From an uncultured Pseudoflavonifractor sp. (lineage in GTDB: Bacteria; Bacillota; Clostridia; Oscillospirales; Oscillospiraceae), in contig NZ_CALXGI010000010.1 in NCBI RefSeq assembly GCF_944387805.1, positions 1-64,000 on the forward strand: DNA of 64,000 nucleotides, read 5' to 3'. The notes beneath the pieces are model-generated. The model worked only from the letters and a program-made list of their open reading frames with translations, was not told where the DNA came from and ran no database searches. The position numbers and the translations under genes are program-made. Positions 16,684 through 24,642 of the stretch are shown here, in pieces (position 1 is the first letter of the stretch; every line of letters begins with the position of its first letter).

Positions 16684-17100
16684 TCAGGGCAGGTCGGCGT
16701 CGATGAGGATGTTGTCCGTGCCGTGCTCCTCAAACTCGGCCATATAGCCGTCGATGCGGCGGTTGAGCTCATCGTAATTAGTCTCGTCGATGGGGGGATC
16801 GTCCATGTCCCGCCGGGCCAGGTCCTCGGCGAGAATCTCAAAAAACACATTGTTTTCGTACTCCATAATGGCCTCATGTATGCCGCCGTCCACAAAGGCC
16901 CGGGAGGGCACCACCTCGCCCTGCCACAGCTCGGCCAGACTGGGCATCCCTTCCTCCGCCGCCTTGGAAAAGAGCAGGCTCTCCACCTCGTCGTAATCGG
17001 CGAAGCGATCGTCGCCCCGGGTGGAATTGAGAATCCAGTTCCCGATGTAGACCATATCAAGCAGCCGGCGGTACTGCTTTTTTGTCAGTTCCAGCTTCAT
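16684..17100 (-). CDS. Hypothetical acidic cytoplasmic protein
   Basis: The 138-residue protein is not one I recognise. It begins MKLELTKKQYRRLLDMVYIG, is mostly helical, and is strongly acidic toward the C terminus (the stretch DDPPIDETNYDELNRRIDGY and an Asp-rich end). It has no signal peptide, no membrane segment and no cysteine. GAGGAGG lies about ten bases before the chosen ATG, and a good promoter lies upstream, so it is expressed on its own. Upstream in-frame starts run into that promoter and are rejected. It is divergent from murI. The Lys-rich beginning and acidic body suggest a small adaptor or regulator, but that is speculative. Confidence 0.7.
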   Translation of the reverse strand: MKLELTKKQYRRLLDMVYIGNWILNSTRGDDRFADYDEVESLLFSKAAEEGMPSLAELWQGEVVPSRAFVDGGIHEAIMEYENNVFFEILAEDLARRDMDDPPIDETNYDELNRRIDGYMAEFEEHGTDNILIDADLP

Positions 17101-17163
17101 GCGCGAAACCTCCTCGCTGTCGTGACATGGCGGAGCATGGGCTGGGCCGCTCCGCTTGCACAT

Positions 17164-17193
17164 ATTATACTTAACAAGATAGGGAAAAGTCAA
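17164..17193 (-). promoter_or_regulatory. SigA promoter of the hypothetical gene
   Basis: TTGACT, an 18-base spacer and a perfect TATAAT on the minus strand lie 64 bases before the start codon. Confidence 0.7.
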
Positions 17194-17228
17194 ACCCGGC
17201 CGGAGGAGAAATCCGGTGAAATTTCCCC

Positions 17229-17257
17229 TTGTGTTCCGGCGGCGTTTCGCATATATT
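17229..17257 (+). promoter_or_regulatory. Putative murI promoter
   Basis: TTGTGT and TATATT are separated by 17 bases, 65 bases upstream of the murI GTG. Confidence 0.45.
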
Positions 17258-17321
17258 ATATAAGATAGGCGGCAGGCGGAGCAATTCCGCCCCGCAATTG
17301 TTTTGTCTGGAGGTTATTGCT

Positions 17322-18137
17322 GTGGACTGTCGGCCAATCGGCGTGTTTGACTCGGGCATGGGCGGCCTGACCGCCGTCCGGGAGCTGATTCATCTGATGC
17401 CGGAAGAGGACATTGTCTACTTCGGCGACACCGGCCGGGTGCCTTACGGCAGCCGCTCCCGGGACACCATTATCAAGTACGCCCGGCAGGATGTGGCCTT
17501 TCTCAGCACCTTTGATCTGAAGGCTGTGGTCATTGCCTGCGGTACCGTTTCCACCACGGCGCTGGAGGTATTGGAACAGGAGAACCCCATCCCGGTGCTG
17601 GGTGTGGTGCGCCCCGCAGTGGCAGAGGCGGTGGCGGCCACCCGCAGCAGGAAAATCGGTCTCATCGGCACCCAGGCCACCATCCGCACCGGGGCCTATG
17701 AGCGCTATATAGCCAAACTGCTGCCCGACGCCCAGGTAACCGCCCAGGCCTGCCCCCTCTTTGTCCCCCTGGTGGAAAACGGCCGCTTCCGCCCCGGCGA
17801 CAAGGTCGCCGAGATGGTGACCGAAGAGTACCTCACGCCCCTGAAGGAGGCCGGTGTGGATACCCTGGTGCTGGGCTGCACCCATTACCCCCTCCTGTCC
17901 CAGGTCATCGGCAATTTTATGGGCCCCGATGTGAAGCTCATCAACACCGGCGCGGCCTGTGCCCGTCAGGTGGCGTCCATGCTGGAGAAGCGGGATGGCC
18001 TCAACAGTCCCGGCCATGTGGGTATCCGACGGTACTTTGCCAGCGACAGCGCCGACGACTTTGCCTCCCTGGCCTCCATCTTCCTGGGACGGGATATCAC
18101 CGGCGCGGTGGAGCAGATTGACATTACAAAATATTGA
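17322..18137 (+). CDS. murI: Glutamate racemase
   Basis: MurI makes D-glutamate for peptidoglycan by two-base racemisation with a pair of cysteines. The 271-residue protein starts with the family signature IGVFDSGMGGLTAVREL. It has the substrate loop FGDTGRVPYGSRS and both catalytic cysteines: Cys73 in IACGTVS and Cys186 in VLGCTHYPLL. The first motif is unusual, since most members read ACNT where this one has ACGT. The GTG start is preceded by GGAGG at eight bases and gives a family-like N terminus. Racemase remains the best call; an aspartate or hydantoin racemase is less likely because of the length and the GCTHYPLL motif. It is followed by the DUF1934-argS pair, which has its own promoter. 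Confidence 0.9.
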   Translation: MDCRPIGVFDSGMGGLTAVRELIHLMPEEDIVYFGDTGRVPYGSRSRDTIIKYARQDVAFLSTFDLKAVVIACGTVSTTALEVLEQENPIPVLGVVRPAVAEAVAATRSRKIGLIGTQATIRTGAYERYIAKLLPDAQVTAQACPLFVPLVENGRFRPGDKVAEMVTEEYLTPLKEAGVDTLVLGCTHYPLLSQVIGNFMGPDVKLINTGAACARQVASMLEKRDGLNSPGHVGIRRYFASDSADDFASLASIFLGRDITGAVEQIDITKY

Positions 18138-18157
18138 GGAGAAGCTGGAGGCAGTCC

Positions 18158-18186
18158 TTTACTTTTCCCCGGATTTGGGATATAAT
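18158..18186 (+). promoter_or_regulatory. SigA promoter for DUF1934-argS
   Basis: TTTACT and a perfect TATAAT have a 17-base spacer, 36 bases before the start codon. Confidence 0.65.
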
Positions 18187-18221
18187 ACCTTGCATTTCGG
18201 TACACATCAGAGGTCAAGAGC

Positions 18222-18665
18222 ATGGATAAAAGCGTTATTATTTCCATTAAAGGCAAGCAGTCTTACGAAAACGTGGAAGATGAGACCATCGAACTGGTCA
18301 CGGAAGGCCTGCTGGCCAAAGAGGGCGAGGGGGCCTATACCCTCAGCTATCAGGAGAGCGAGCTCACCGGCCTGGAGGGAACCCTGACCACGTTCCAGAT
18401 TGAGGACGGCCGCGTCACCCTCATGCGCCACGGGGAGGTCAACTCCCAGATGGTGTTTGAGGAGGGCCGCCGCCACCTGTCCATGTACAATACCCCCTAC
18501 GGCGCCCTGGCTGTGGGCATCAAGACCCACAGCATGGACTGCCGCATGGACGACCACGGCGGCAGCATTGAGATCAACTACGCCATTGAGATTGAGCACG
18601 CCGTGGCGGGGCAGAATCTGTTCCAGATTCAGGTCCGGGAGAAGCCCCCGGTGCTGATGCAGTAA
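18222..18665 (+). CDS. DUF1934 (YwiB-like) beta-barrel protein
   Basis: The 147-residue protein matches the DUF1934/YwiB family, small calycin-like beta barrels of unknown function. It alternates strands throughout: KSVIISIKGKQ, a GEGAYTLSYQESELTG strand pair, then VTLMRHGEVNSQMVFEEG and a C-terminal IEINYAIEIEH. It has no signal peptide or catalytic motif. In Bacillus subtilis ywiB also precedes argS, and here argS begins 53 bases downstream with no terminator between, which supports co-transcription. Barrel proteins of this type may bind a small hydrophobic ligand, but no ligand is known to me. Confidence 0.85.
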   Translation: MDKSVIISIKGKQSYENVEDETIELVTEGLLAKEGEGAYTLSYQESELTGLEGTLTTFQIEDGRVTLMRHGEVNSQMVFEEGRRHLSMYNTPYGALAVGIKTHSMDCRMDDHGGSIEINYAIEIEHAVAGQNLFQIQVREKPPVLMQ

Positions 18666-18718
18666 GTTCATGGGCGGCAGAGGCCGCCTTTTACCAGAGA
18701 TTGATGAGGTGATTTGAG

Positions 18719-20467
18719 ATGTCCAACATGATCCAGTCCGCCAAGGACCAGGTGGCGTCCCTGACCCAGGCGGCCTATGAAAAGGCCGCCGCCGAGGGCC
18801 TCCTGCCCGCCGGGGTCCAGGTAAAGGCCACCATTGAGATTCCCAAGGACGTAGCCCATGGGGACTACGCGTCCTCCTTTGCCATGGCGGGGGCCAAGGC
18901 CCTCCACATGGCCCCCAGAGCCATCGCCCAGATTATCCTGGACCACCTGGAGCTGGAGGGGACCTACTTCCAGAGCGCCGAGATCGCCGGCCCCGGCTTT
19001 CTGAATTTCCGCCTGGGCAGCCGCTGGTACGGCGAGGTCATCGCGGACATCGAGCGGGAGGGCGCCGCCTATGGCGCCGTGGATGAGGGCCATGGCGAGA
19101 AGGTCATGGTGGAGTTTGTCTCCGCCAATCCCACAGGGCCCATGCATATCGGCAACGCCCGGGGCGGCGTGCTGGGCGACAGCCTGGCCAGCGTGCTGCA
19201 GCGTGCCGGCTATCATGTATGGCGGGAGTTCTATGTCAACGACGCCGGCAACCAGATCCACAAGTTCGCCATGTCTATCGACGCCCGGTACCGTCAGCTC
19301 ATTCTGGGGGAGGAGAACGTGCCCTTCCCCGAGGACGGCTATCAGGGCGACGACATCCGCGAGCTGGCCGCCGCCTTCCGCGCCGAGCACGGCGACAGCT
19401 GGGTGGACAAGGGCGAGGAGGAGCGCCAGGAGGCCATGGCCGACTTTGGCCTCAAGCGCAACATCCCCAAGATGCAGGAGGATCTGCGCCGGTACAAGAT
19501 TGAGTACGACGAGTGGTTCCTGGAGTCCTCCCTCCACAAGAGCGGCTATGTGGCCGAGACTGTGGGCATGCTCACTGACAAGGGCTGGACCTATGAGAAG
19601 GACGGCGCCCTGTGGCTCAACACCACTGAACTGCTCAAGGAGAAGTACATGAGGGAGGGCAAGACCCGGGAGCAGGTGGACAAGCTGGACCTGAAGGACG
19701 ACGTGCTCCGCCGGGCCAACGGGTTCTACACCTACTTTGCCGCCGACATCGCCTACCACAGAAACAAGCTGGAGAAGCGGGGCTTCCAGACCGCCATCAA
19801 CATCTGGGGCGCCGACCACCACGGCCACGTGGCCCGGCTCCAGGCGGCGCTGGACGGCCTGGGCCTGGACGGCTCTCACCGGCTGGTGGTGGTGCTTATG
19901 CAGCTGGTAAACCTGCTCCAGGACGGCAAGCCTGTCCGGATGAGCAAGCGCTCCGGCAAGGCCATCGCCCTCCACGACTTGCTGGACGAGGTGAGCGTGG
20001 ACGCCTGCCGCTACTTCTTCAACTCCCGCTCTTTTACCAGCCCCCTGGACTTCGACCTGGATCTGGCTGTCAAGGAGGATTCCGACAACCCGGTGTACTA
20101 TGTTCAGTACGCTCACGCCCGTATCTGCTCCCTGGTGGCGCGGATGAAGGAGGAGGGGGCCTGCGTGCCCGCCGCCGCCGATATCGACGCCTCTGTGTTC
20201 GCCACTCCAGAGGAGCTGGCCCTGGTCAAGACTCTCTCCCTGTTCCCCGAGGAGATCCGTCTGGCCAGCCGGGACTACGACCCCTCTCATATCAACCGCT
20301 ACCTGCTCACCCTGGCCGGCGATTTCCACCGGTTCTACAATTCCTGCCGCATTAAGGGCGAGGAGGAGCACGTTCTGTCCGCCCGGCTCAAGCTGGCGGA
20401 CACCGTTCGGTCTGTGCTGGCCAACGGCATGGCCCTCATCGGCGTCACCGCTCCCGAGAAGATGTAA
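18719..20467 (+). CDS. argS: Arginyl-tRNA synthetase
   Basis: ArgS charges tRNA-Arg. The 582-residue class I synthetase has the arginine-specific N-terminal Add-1 domain (with AHGDYASSFAM), VEFVSANPTGPMHIGNARGG containing the HIGH-like HIGN at 143-146, the KMSKS-like RMSKRSG, and a DALR anticodon-binding domain at the C terminus ending in ALIGVTAPEKM. GAGGTGA lies six bases before the ATG. The length is normal. I saw no T-box leader in the 53-base gap or before the DUF1934 gene, so regulation by uncharged tRNA is unlikely. A tRNA-Arg(UCU) gene lies 5 kb away. Confidence 0.97.
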   Translation: MSNMIQSAKDQVASLTQAAYEKAAAEGLLPAGVQVKATIEIPKDVAHGDYASSFAMAGAKALHMAPRAIAQIILDHLELEGTYFQSAEIAGPGFLNFRLGSRWYGEVIADIEREGAAYGAVDEGHGEKVMVEFVSANPTGPMHIGNARGGVLGDSLASVLQRAGYHVWREFYVNDAGNQIHKFAMSIDARYRQLILGEENVPFPEDGYQGDDIRELAAAFRAEHGDSWVDKGEEERQEAMADFGLKRNIPKMQEDLRRYKIEYDEWFLESSLHKSGYVAETVGMLTDKGWTYEKDGALWLNTTELLKEKYMREGKTREQVDKLDLKDDVLRRANGFYTYFAADIAYHRNKLEKRGFQTAINIWGADHHGHVARLQAALDGLGLDGSHRLVVVLMQLVNLLQDGKPVRMSKRSGKAIALHDLLDEVSVDACRYFFNSRSFTSPLDFDLDLAVKEDSDNPVYYVQYAHARICSLVARMKEEGACVPAAADIDASVFATPEELALVKTLSLFPEEIRLASRDYDPSHINRYLLTLAGDFHRFYNSCRIKGEEEHVLSARLKLADTVRSVLANGMALIGVTAPEKM

Positions 20468-20479
20468 TCAGGGATTGCA

Positions 20480-20517
20480 GCAGGCCCCCGCTCACCCGAG
20501 CGGGGGCCTGCTTTTTT
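20480..20517 (+). terminator. Terminator of argS
   Basis: A 13-bp GC-rich stem with a six-base loop is followed by TTTTTT. It overlaps the stop codon of the convergent small gene. Confidence 0.9.
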
Positions 20518-20794
20518 ACTCGCATTCCACCTGGGTATAATCCTCTGTGCCGCAGACCGCAGGACCCTCCTCACCCTGGGGCGGGAAGAGTGCCAGGGAC
20601 GCCCCAAAGAGCAGCACCGCCAGAATTGCTGTCGCCTGTACCTTGTTCTCCTTCAGCAGATGGCCGTGCTCTTCCCACAGAGGGAGCTTGAGCCCCTCTC
20701 CCAGCTTCTCCGCGCCGTAGCAGAGGATCAGGGCAATGACCGCGCAGCACGCCAGACGCACCGCCGTGTCCCCCTTGTTTTCCTTCCGCTCCAT
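20516..20794 (-). CDS. Small hypothetical membrane protein
   Basis: The 92-residue protein has two hydrophobic segments, about residues 12-28 (LACCAVIALILCYGAEKL) and 58-76 (ATAILAVLLFGASLALF), separated by a charged amphipathic stretch. The start is Lys/Glu-rich and the C-terminal tail is acidic and carries two cysteines. AAGGAGG lies about nine bases before the chosen ATG; longer forms start in the promoter region of the transketolase genes. Its stop lies within the argS terminator. I cannot assign a family. A two-helix membrane protein with both ends on the same side is the most that can be said. Confidence 0.6.
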   Translation of the reverse strand: MERKENKGDTAVRLACCAVIALILCYGAEKLGEGLKLPLWEEHGHLLKENKVQATAILAVLLFGASLALFPPQGEEGPAVCGTEDYTQVECE

Positions 20795-20874
20795 CACCGC
20801 CGCCTCCTTCCGCGCCTGTATCACCAGTATATGCAGCCTGCCGGCGGGCATGTGAGAAAGGGCGCATATTCTGT

Positions 20875-20903
20875 TTGACCGGTGCTCTGCACCATGATAT
20901 AAT
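20875..20903 (+). promoter_or_regulatory. Strong SigA promoter of the transketolase genes
   Basis: TTGACC, 17 bases, perfect TATAAT. This predicts a leader of about 115 bases. Confidence 0.8.
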
Positions 20904-20924
20904 CTGAAATGAATGTGAATTGGC

Positions 20925-20951
20925 ACATTGCGCCGGTGGTTGGCGCAGTGT
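20925..20951 (+). other. Hairpin in the transketolase leader
   Basis: A 10-bp stem with one G-T pair (ACATTGCGCC against GGCGCAGTGT, seven-base loop) lies in the 5' untranslated leader. No T run follows, so it is not a terminator. It may stabilise the mRNA or bind a regulator. Confidence 0.45.
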
Positions 20952-21023
20952 TACTGTCACGGATGTCTGTATTTTACTCTCCCTGCATGTTCAAAAAGGG
21001 GGAACAAAGAAAGGAAGGATTCC

Positions 21024-21875
21024 ATGGAACCCAAAGAGATCCAGAAGCTGGCGATTACCGCCACCAAGGGACGGCTTTTGGGCCTGTCGGCCATCCACCG
21101 CGCCGCCTCCGGCCATACTGGCGGTTCCCTGTCCGTAATGGATATTCTGACTGTCCTTTATTTCCATGAGATGAAGGTGAATCCCGAGCAGCCCAGGGAC
21201 CCTGACCGGGACCGCTTGGTTTTGAGCAAGGGGCATTGCAGTCCCGCGCTGTATGCGGTGCTGGCTCTGCGGGGCTTCTTCCCTGTGGAGGACATGCAGC
21301 TCTTCCGCAGCATTGACGGCCACTACTCCGGGCACCCCGACATGGTCCATGTGAAGGGCGTGGATATGTCCACCGGCTCTCTGGGCCAGGGGCTCTCCGC
21401 CGCTGTGGGCATGGCGCTGGCGGGCAAGATGGACAGCAAGAACTACCGGGTTTATGCCGTCCTGGGCGATGGCGAGCTGGACGAGGGCCAGATCTGGGAG
21501 GCCGCTATGGCGGGCGCTAAGTACAAGGTGGACAACCTGTGCGCCGTGGTGGACTATAACAAGATGCAGATCGACGGCATTACCGACGACGTGATGCCCC
21601 TGGGCGACCTGCACGCCAAGTGGGCCGCCTTCGGCTGGAACGTCATCGAGGTGGACGGACACGACTACGCCGCCCTGGCCGATGCGCTGGACCAGGCCAA
21701 GGCAGCAAAGGGCAAGCCCACGGTTATCCTGGCCCACACCATCAAGGGCAAGGGCGTGTCCTTTATGGAGCGGGTGTTCACCTGGCATGGCAAGGCGCCC
21801 AACGACGAGCAGTACGCCCAGGCCAAGGGCGAGCTGGAAGCGCACCTCAAGCAGCTGGAAGAGGAGGGGAAATAA
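21024..21875 (+). CDS. Transketolase, N-terminal (TPP-binding) subunit
   Basis: Transketolase moves two-carbon units between sugar phosphates in the non-oxidative pentose phosphate pathway. In many Firmicutes it is split in two. This 283-residue half carries the thiamine-diphosphate site: GDGELDEGQIWEAAM followed by the NLCAVVDYNKMQIDG segment that completes the GDG-N motif, with the catalytic histidines of SGHTGGSLS and KGHCSPALY. The ATG at 21024 has AAGGAAGG upstream and gives the usual N terminus. The second half begins one base after this stop (TAAG-ATG), so the two subunits are made in equal amounts. A strong promoter with a hairpin leader drives both. Confidence 0.95.
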   Translation: MEPKEIQKLAITATKGRLLGLSAIHRAASGHTGGSLSVMDILTVLYFHEMKVNPEQPRDPDRDRLVLSKGHCSPALYAVLALRGFFPVEDMQLFRSIDGHYSGHPDMVHVKGVDMSTGSLGQGLSAAVGMALAGKMDSKNYRVYAVLGDGELDEGQIWEAAMAGAKYKVDNLCAVVDYNKMQIDGITDDVMPLGDLHAKWAAFGWNVIEVDGHDYAALADALDQAKAAKGKPTVILAHTIKGKGVSFMERVFTWHGKAPNDEQYAQAKGELEAHLKQLEEEGK

Positions 21876-21876
21876 G

Positions 21877-22827
21877 ATGGCAGGAAGCATTGCAACGCGC
21901 GCCGCGTACGGTGCGGCTCTGATTGAGCTGGCTGAGACGCACCCGGAGCTGGTGGTCCTGGACGCGGATCTGGCCCAGGCGGTTACCACCTGCAAGTTCG
22001 CCGAGAAGTATCCCGACCGGCACTTTGACATGGGCATTGCCGAGTGCAACATGACCGGCATCGCCGCCGGCCTGGCCACCTGCGGCAAGCACCCCTTTAC
22101 CAACACCTTTGCTATTTTTGCCACTGGCCGTGCCTGGGAGCAGGTGCGAAACTCCATTGCCTACCCCGGCCTGCCCGTCACCGTGGTGGGCTCTCACGGC
22201 GGCCTGTCTGTGGGTGAGGACGGCGCCACCCACCAGTGCACCGAGGATCTGAACAACATGCGGGTTATCCCCGGCATGACCGTGGTGGTGCCCTGCGACG
22301 GCAACGAGACCCGTTATGCCACCGAGGCCCTGCTGAACCTGAACGCGCCCTCCTACCTGCGGCTGTGCCGCATGGCGGTGGATAATGTGACCGACGAGAT
22401 CCCCGGATACAAGTTTGAACTGGGCAAGGGCTTTACAATGCGGGACGGCGGCGACGCCACCATCATCGCCTGCGGGCTGATGGTCCAGGAGGCCCTCAAG
22501 GCAGCCGGCATGCTGGCCGCCGAGGGTATCTCCGCCCGGGTTATTGATATGCACACCATCAAGCCTCTGGATGAGGAGCTGGTGGTCAAGGCCGCTCAGG
22601 AGACCGGCGTCATTGTCACCAGCGAGGAGCACAATGTCATCGGCGGCCTGGGTGCCGCCGTGTGTGAGTGCCTGTCCCTGCGGTGCCCCGTCCCCGTGGT
22701 GCGCCACGGCGTGGAGGACTGCTTCGGCCGTTCCGGCGCGGCCAAGAAGGTGCTGGCTGCCTATGGCCTCACCGCCGAGGTGCTGGCTGATAAGGTTCGG
22801 TACGCGCTGACCCTCAAGAAGAGCTGA
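21877..22827 (+). CDS. Transketolase, C-terminal subunit
   Basis: This 316-residue half supplies the pyrimidine-binding and C-terminal domains. It has the glutamate that activates thiamine diphosphate (MGIAECNMTGIAAGLA) and the GSHGGLSVGEDGATHQ loop with the phosphate-binding residues, then a transketolase C domain around VIDMHTIKPLDEELV. It forms the active alpha2-beta2 enzyme with the preceding protein. A frame extending further upstream overlaps the first gene and is not real. A 12-bp terminator hairpin follows within 60 bases. A deoxyxylulose-phosphate synthase is excluded by length and by the split gene form. Confidence 0.95.
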   Translation: MAGSIATRAAYGAALIELAETHPELVVLDADLAQAVTTCKFAEKYPDRHFDMGIAECNMTGIAAGLATCGKHPFTNTFAIFATGRAWEQVRNSIAYPGLPVTVVGSHGGLSVGEDGATHQCTEDLNNMRVIPGMTVVVPCDGNETRYATEALLNLNAPSYLRLCRMAVDNVTDEIPGYKFELGKGFTMRDGGDATIIACGLMVQEALKAAGMLAAEGISARVIDMHTIKPLDEELVVKAAQETGVIVTSEEHNVIGGLGAAVCECLSLRCPVPVVRHGVEDCFGRSGAAKKVLAAYGLTAEVLADKVRYALTLKKS

Positions 22828-22881
22828 ACGGGACTCCAGCGGATACAGCGCACGAAGAGGGAATACTGTACAGAGCATTCT

Positions 22882-22914
22882 GCGGCAGGCCGCGGTTGGC
22901 GGCCTGCCGCTTTT
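22882..22914 (+). terminator. Terminator of the transketolase operon
   Basis: GCGGCAGGCCGC, a five-base loop and the exact complement are followed by TTTTGCTT. Confidence 0.8.
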
Positions 22915-22947
22915 GCTTGAGTTCTTCAAGGGAAGGGAGAGAATACT

Positions 22948-23775
22948 GTGATTAAACTCATTGCAATGGATATGGACGGAACGCTGCTCAACGATGACCA
23001 CGCCACCATCTCCCAGCGCAATCTGGACGCCCTCCATGCGGCGGCAGAACGAGGGATTGAGGTGGTGATTGCCAGCGGGCGCACCTGGAGCCTGCTGGAG
23101 TATATCGCCCGAAATATAGGTGTGGTGCGCTATGTGCTCATCTCCAACGGCGCGGCAATCCTGGACCTGGAGACCGGGGAATGGGTGCTCCAGGTAGGCA
23201 TGCCGGAGCAGCAGGTGCTGGAGTTTATTCGGGTTCTGGATGACCATGATACGCCCTTTGAGCTGTTCTGCGAAGGTACTGCCTACATGGAGCGGAAATA
23301 TCAGGAGCGTGCCATGCAGTATGTGCTCTCGCCTGCCTACGGGCAGCTCTTCCGGGAACGGATGACCCTGGTGGACGATCTGGCCCCTGCGATTGCCGGG
23401 CGGACAGTGGAGAAAATTCATGTGTTCCATGTGGAGCCGGAGGAGCGGGAGATACTGACAAAGGCGCTTCAGGCGGTGGGACCCTTTGAGTCGGCCTGCG
23501 CCTATGCCGCCAACATGGAGATTACCTCGCCTGATGCGGATAAGGGCCGGGCCCTCTCCGTCCTCTGCCGGCGGCTGGGGATTGACGCCTCCGAGGTCAT
23601 GGCCTTCGGCGACGCGGACAACGACCTGGGCATGCTCTCCTGGGCAGGCTGGTCTTTCGCCATGGGCAACGGCACGGACAAGGCCAAGGCCGCTGCCAAG
23701 TACGTCACCGGCCTCAACTCCGACTCCGGCGTGGCCCAGAGCGTGGAGCGGTATACGCTGGGACAGCAGAACTGA
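22948..23775 (+). CDS. Cof-type HAD-IIB sugar-phosphatase-like hydrolase
   Basis: The 275-residue protein is a cytoplasmic HAD phosphatase of the Cof (IIB cap) subgroup. Motif I is IAMDMDGTLLN with nucleophile Asp8, motif II is VVIASGRTW, the C2 cap lies in the middle, and motif IV is AFGDADNDLGML near residue 220. A lysine (PDADKGRAL) precedes it as motif III. Relatives dephosphorylate sugar phosphates, FMN or PLP. It starts with GTG, seven bases after GGGAGAG. It is flanked by terminators on both sides and is its own unit. The substrate is unknown. Confidence 0.92.
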   Translation: MIKLIAMDMDGTLLNDDHATISQRNLDALHAAAERGIEVVIASGRTWSLLEYIARNIGVVRYVLISNGAAILDLETGEWVLQVGMPEQQVLEFIRVLDDHDTPFELFCEGTAYMERKYQERAMQYVLSPAYGQLFRERMTLVDDLAPAIAGRTVEKIHVFHVEPEEREILTKALQAVGPFESACAYAANMEITSPDADKGRALSVLCRRLGIDASEVMAFGDADNDLGMLSWAGWSFAMGNGTDKAKAAAKYVTGLNSDSGVAQSVERYTLGQQN

Positions 23776-23790
23776 ATTATGGAGCGAGAC

Positions 23791-23825
23791 AAGAACAGCC
23801 ATCCCCCTGAGGAGATGGCTGTTCT
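23791..23825 (+). terminator. Hairpin terminator after the HAD gene
   Basis: A 13-bp perfect stem (AAGAACAGCCATC) with a nine-base loop. The T tract is weak, and the A-rich left side could also serve the opposite strand. Confidence 0.6.
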
Positions 23826-23864
23826 TGTGTATAAGTCCTGCGTATGCAGGCGGCACAGATGCCG

Positions 23865-24500
23865 CTACATGGGGTATTCCTTCAGTTCATTCAGAAATTC
23901 CTGATAGTCATCCTCAGACCAATAAAAGGTCAGGTCCTTTTCTGTGTACGCCGCCGGGGCGTCCCGCATAAAGCTGCCGCCGATATCGTAATCAAACCTT
24001 TTCAGCACAGCTTCTGCAAATTCACGGAAAAACATTCCGATTCCGGTGATAACGCTGCCGTCTTCCACGATGGGCTTGTGTACAAAGTTTTCTTTCTGGA
24101 TAAAGGAGAAGGTATCTGCAAACTGCATAAAATACCCTGCGGTGAATTTTTTGCCATTTAAAATACCTGCCTTTGACAGCAGAGCAGGCGACGAAGAGAT
24201 GGCCGCAAAGACAACGGGGGTATTGACGCCGCTCCTGAGGAAATCAATCAGCGTTTCATCAAACAGAGCGGGCAAGGGATTGACGGTCCCGGGGAGAATA
24301 ACGCAGTCGTAATCCGTGATAGCTGCGTCCGCTGTTGTTTTGGTGGGGAGGACACGCAATCCTTCTTCACTGCGGTATTCCTTGTTTTCACTTGCAATAA
24401 AATCAATGTCCTCACCGAACCAGACCGTCAGGGCAGAGGTCAGGCAGGTAATCTCCTGCAGGGAAAAGTTGGGATATAGCATCACGGCAAATTTTCTCAT
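23865..24500 (-). CDS. DJ-1/PfpI-family protein with serine at the nucleophile elbow
   Basis: The 211-residue protein has the DJ-1/PfpI flavodoxin-like fold: MRKFAVMLYPNFSLQEI as first strand and helix with the conserved Glu, then DCVILPGTVNPLP and the elbow VVFAAISSSPALLSKAG. Where the family normally has a cysteine (AxCxGP-like), this protein has A-I-S-S-S, so a thiol-dependent glyoxalase or deglycase activity is doubtful. GAGGTG lies before the ATG. The gene is visibly richer in A+T than its neighbours and uses codons such as AAA, TTT and ATA more freely, a sign of acquisition. It may be a binding or regulatory member. It stands alone on the minus strand. Confidence 0.8.
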   Translation of the reverse strand: MRKFAVMLYPNFSLQEITCLTSALTVWFGEDIDFIASENKEYRSEEGLRVLPTKTTADAAITDYDCVILPGTVNPLPALFDETLIDFLRSGVNTPVVFAAISSSPALLSKAGILNGKKFTAGYFMQFADTFSFIQKENFVHKPIVEDGSVITGIGMFFREFAEAVLKRFDYDIGGSFMRDAPAAYTEKDLTFYWSEDDYQEFLNELKEYPM

Positions 24501-24642
24501 GGGCGCACCTCTACAAATATAATCTGTAAATTTATTCTAGCATGGACGCCTGACATTTACAACAGAGCAAAAGAGAGACGGGCTTTTCAGCACGTCTCTC
24601 TTTGAAACATATATGGAATGTATGGTGTAAGCGGAGGAGGGC

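Noticed and set aside
18138..18718. Possible T-box or other riboswitch before argS
   Set aside because: The gaps are short (84 and 53 bases), hold a normal promoter and ribosome sites, and have no T-box sequence or antiterminator pair.
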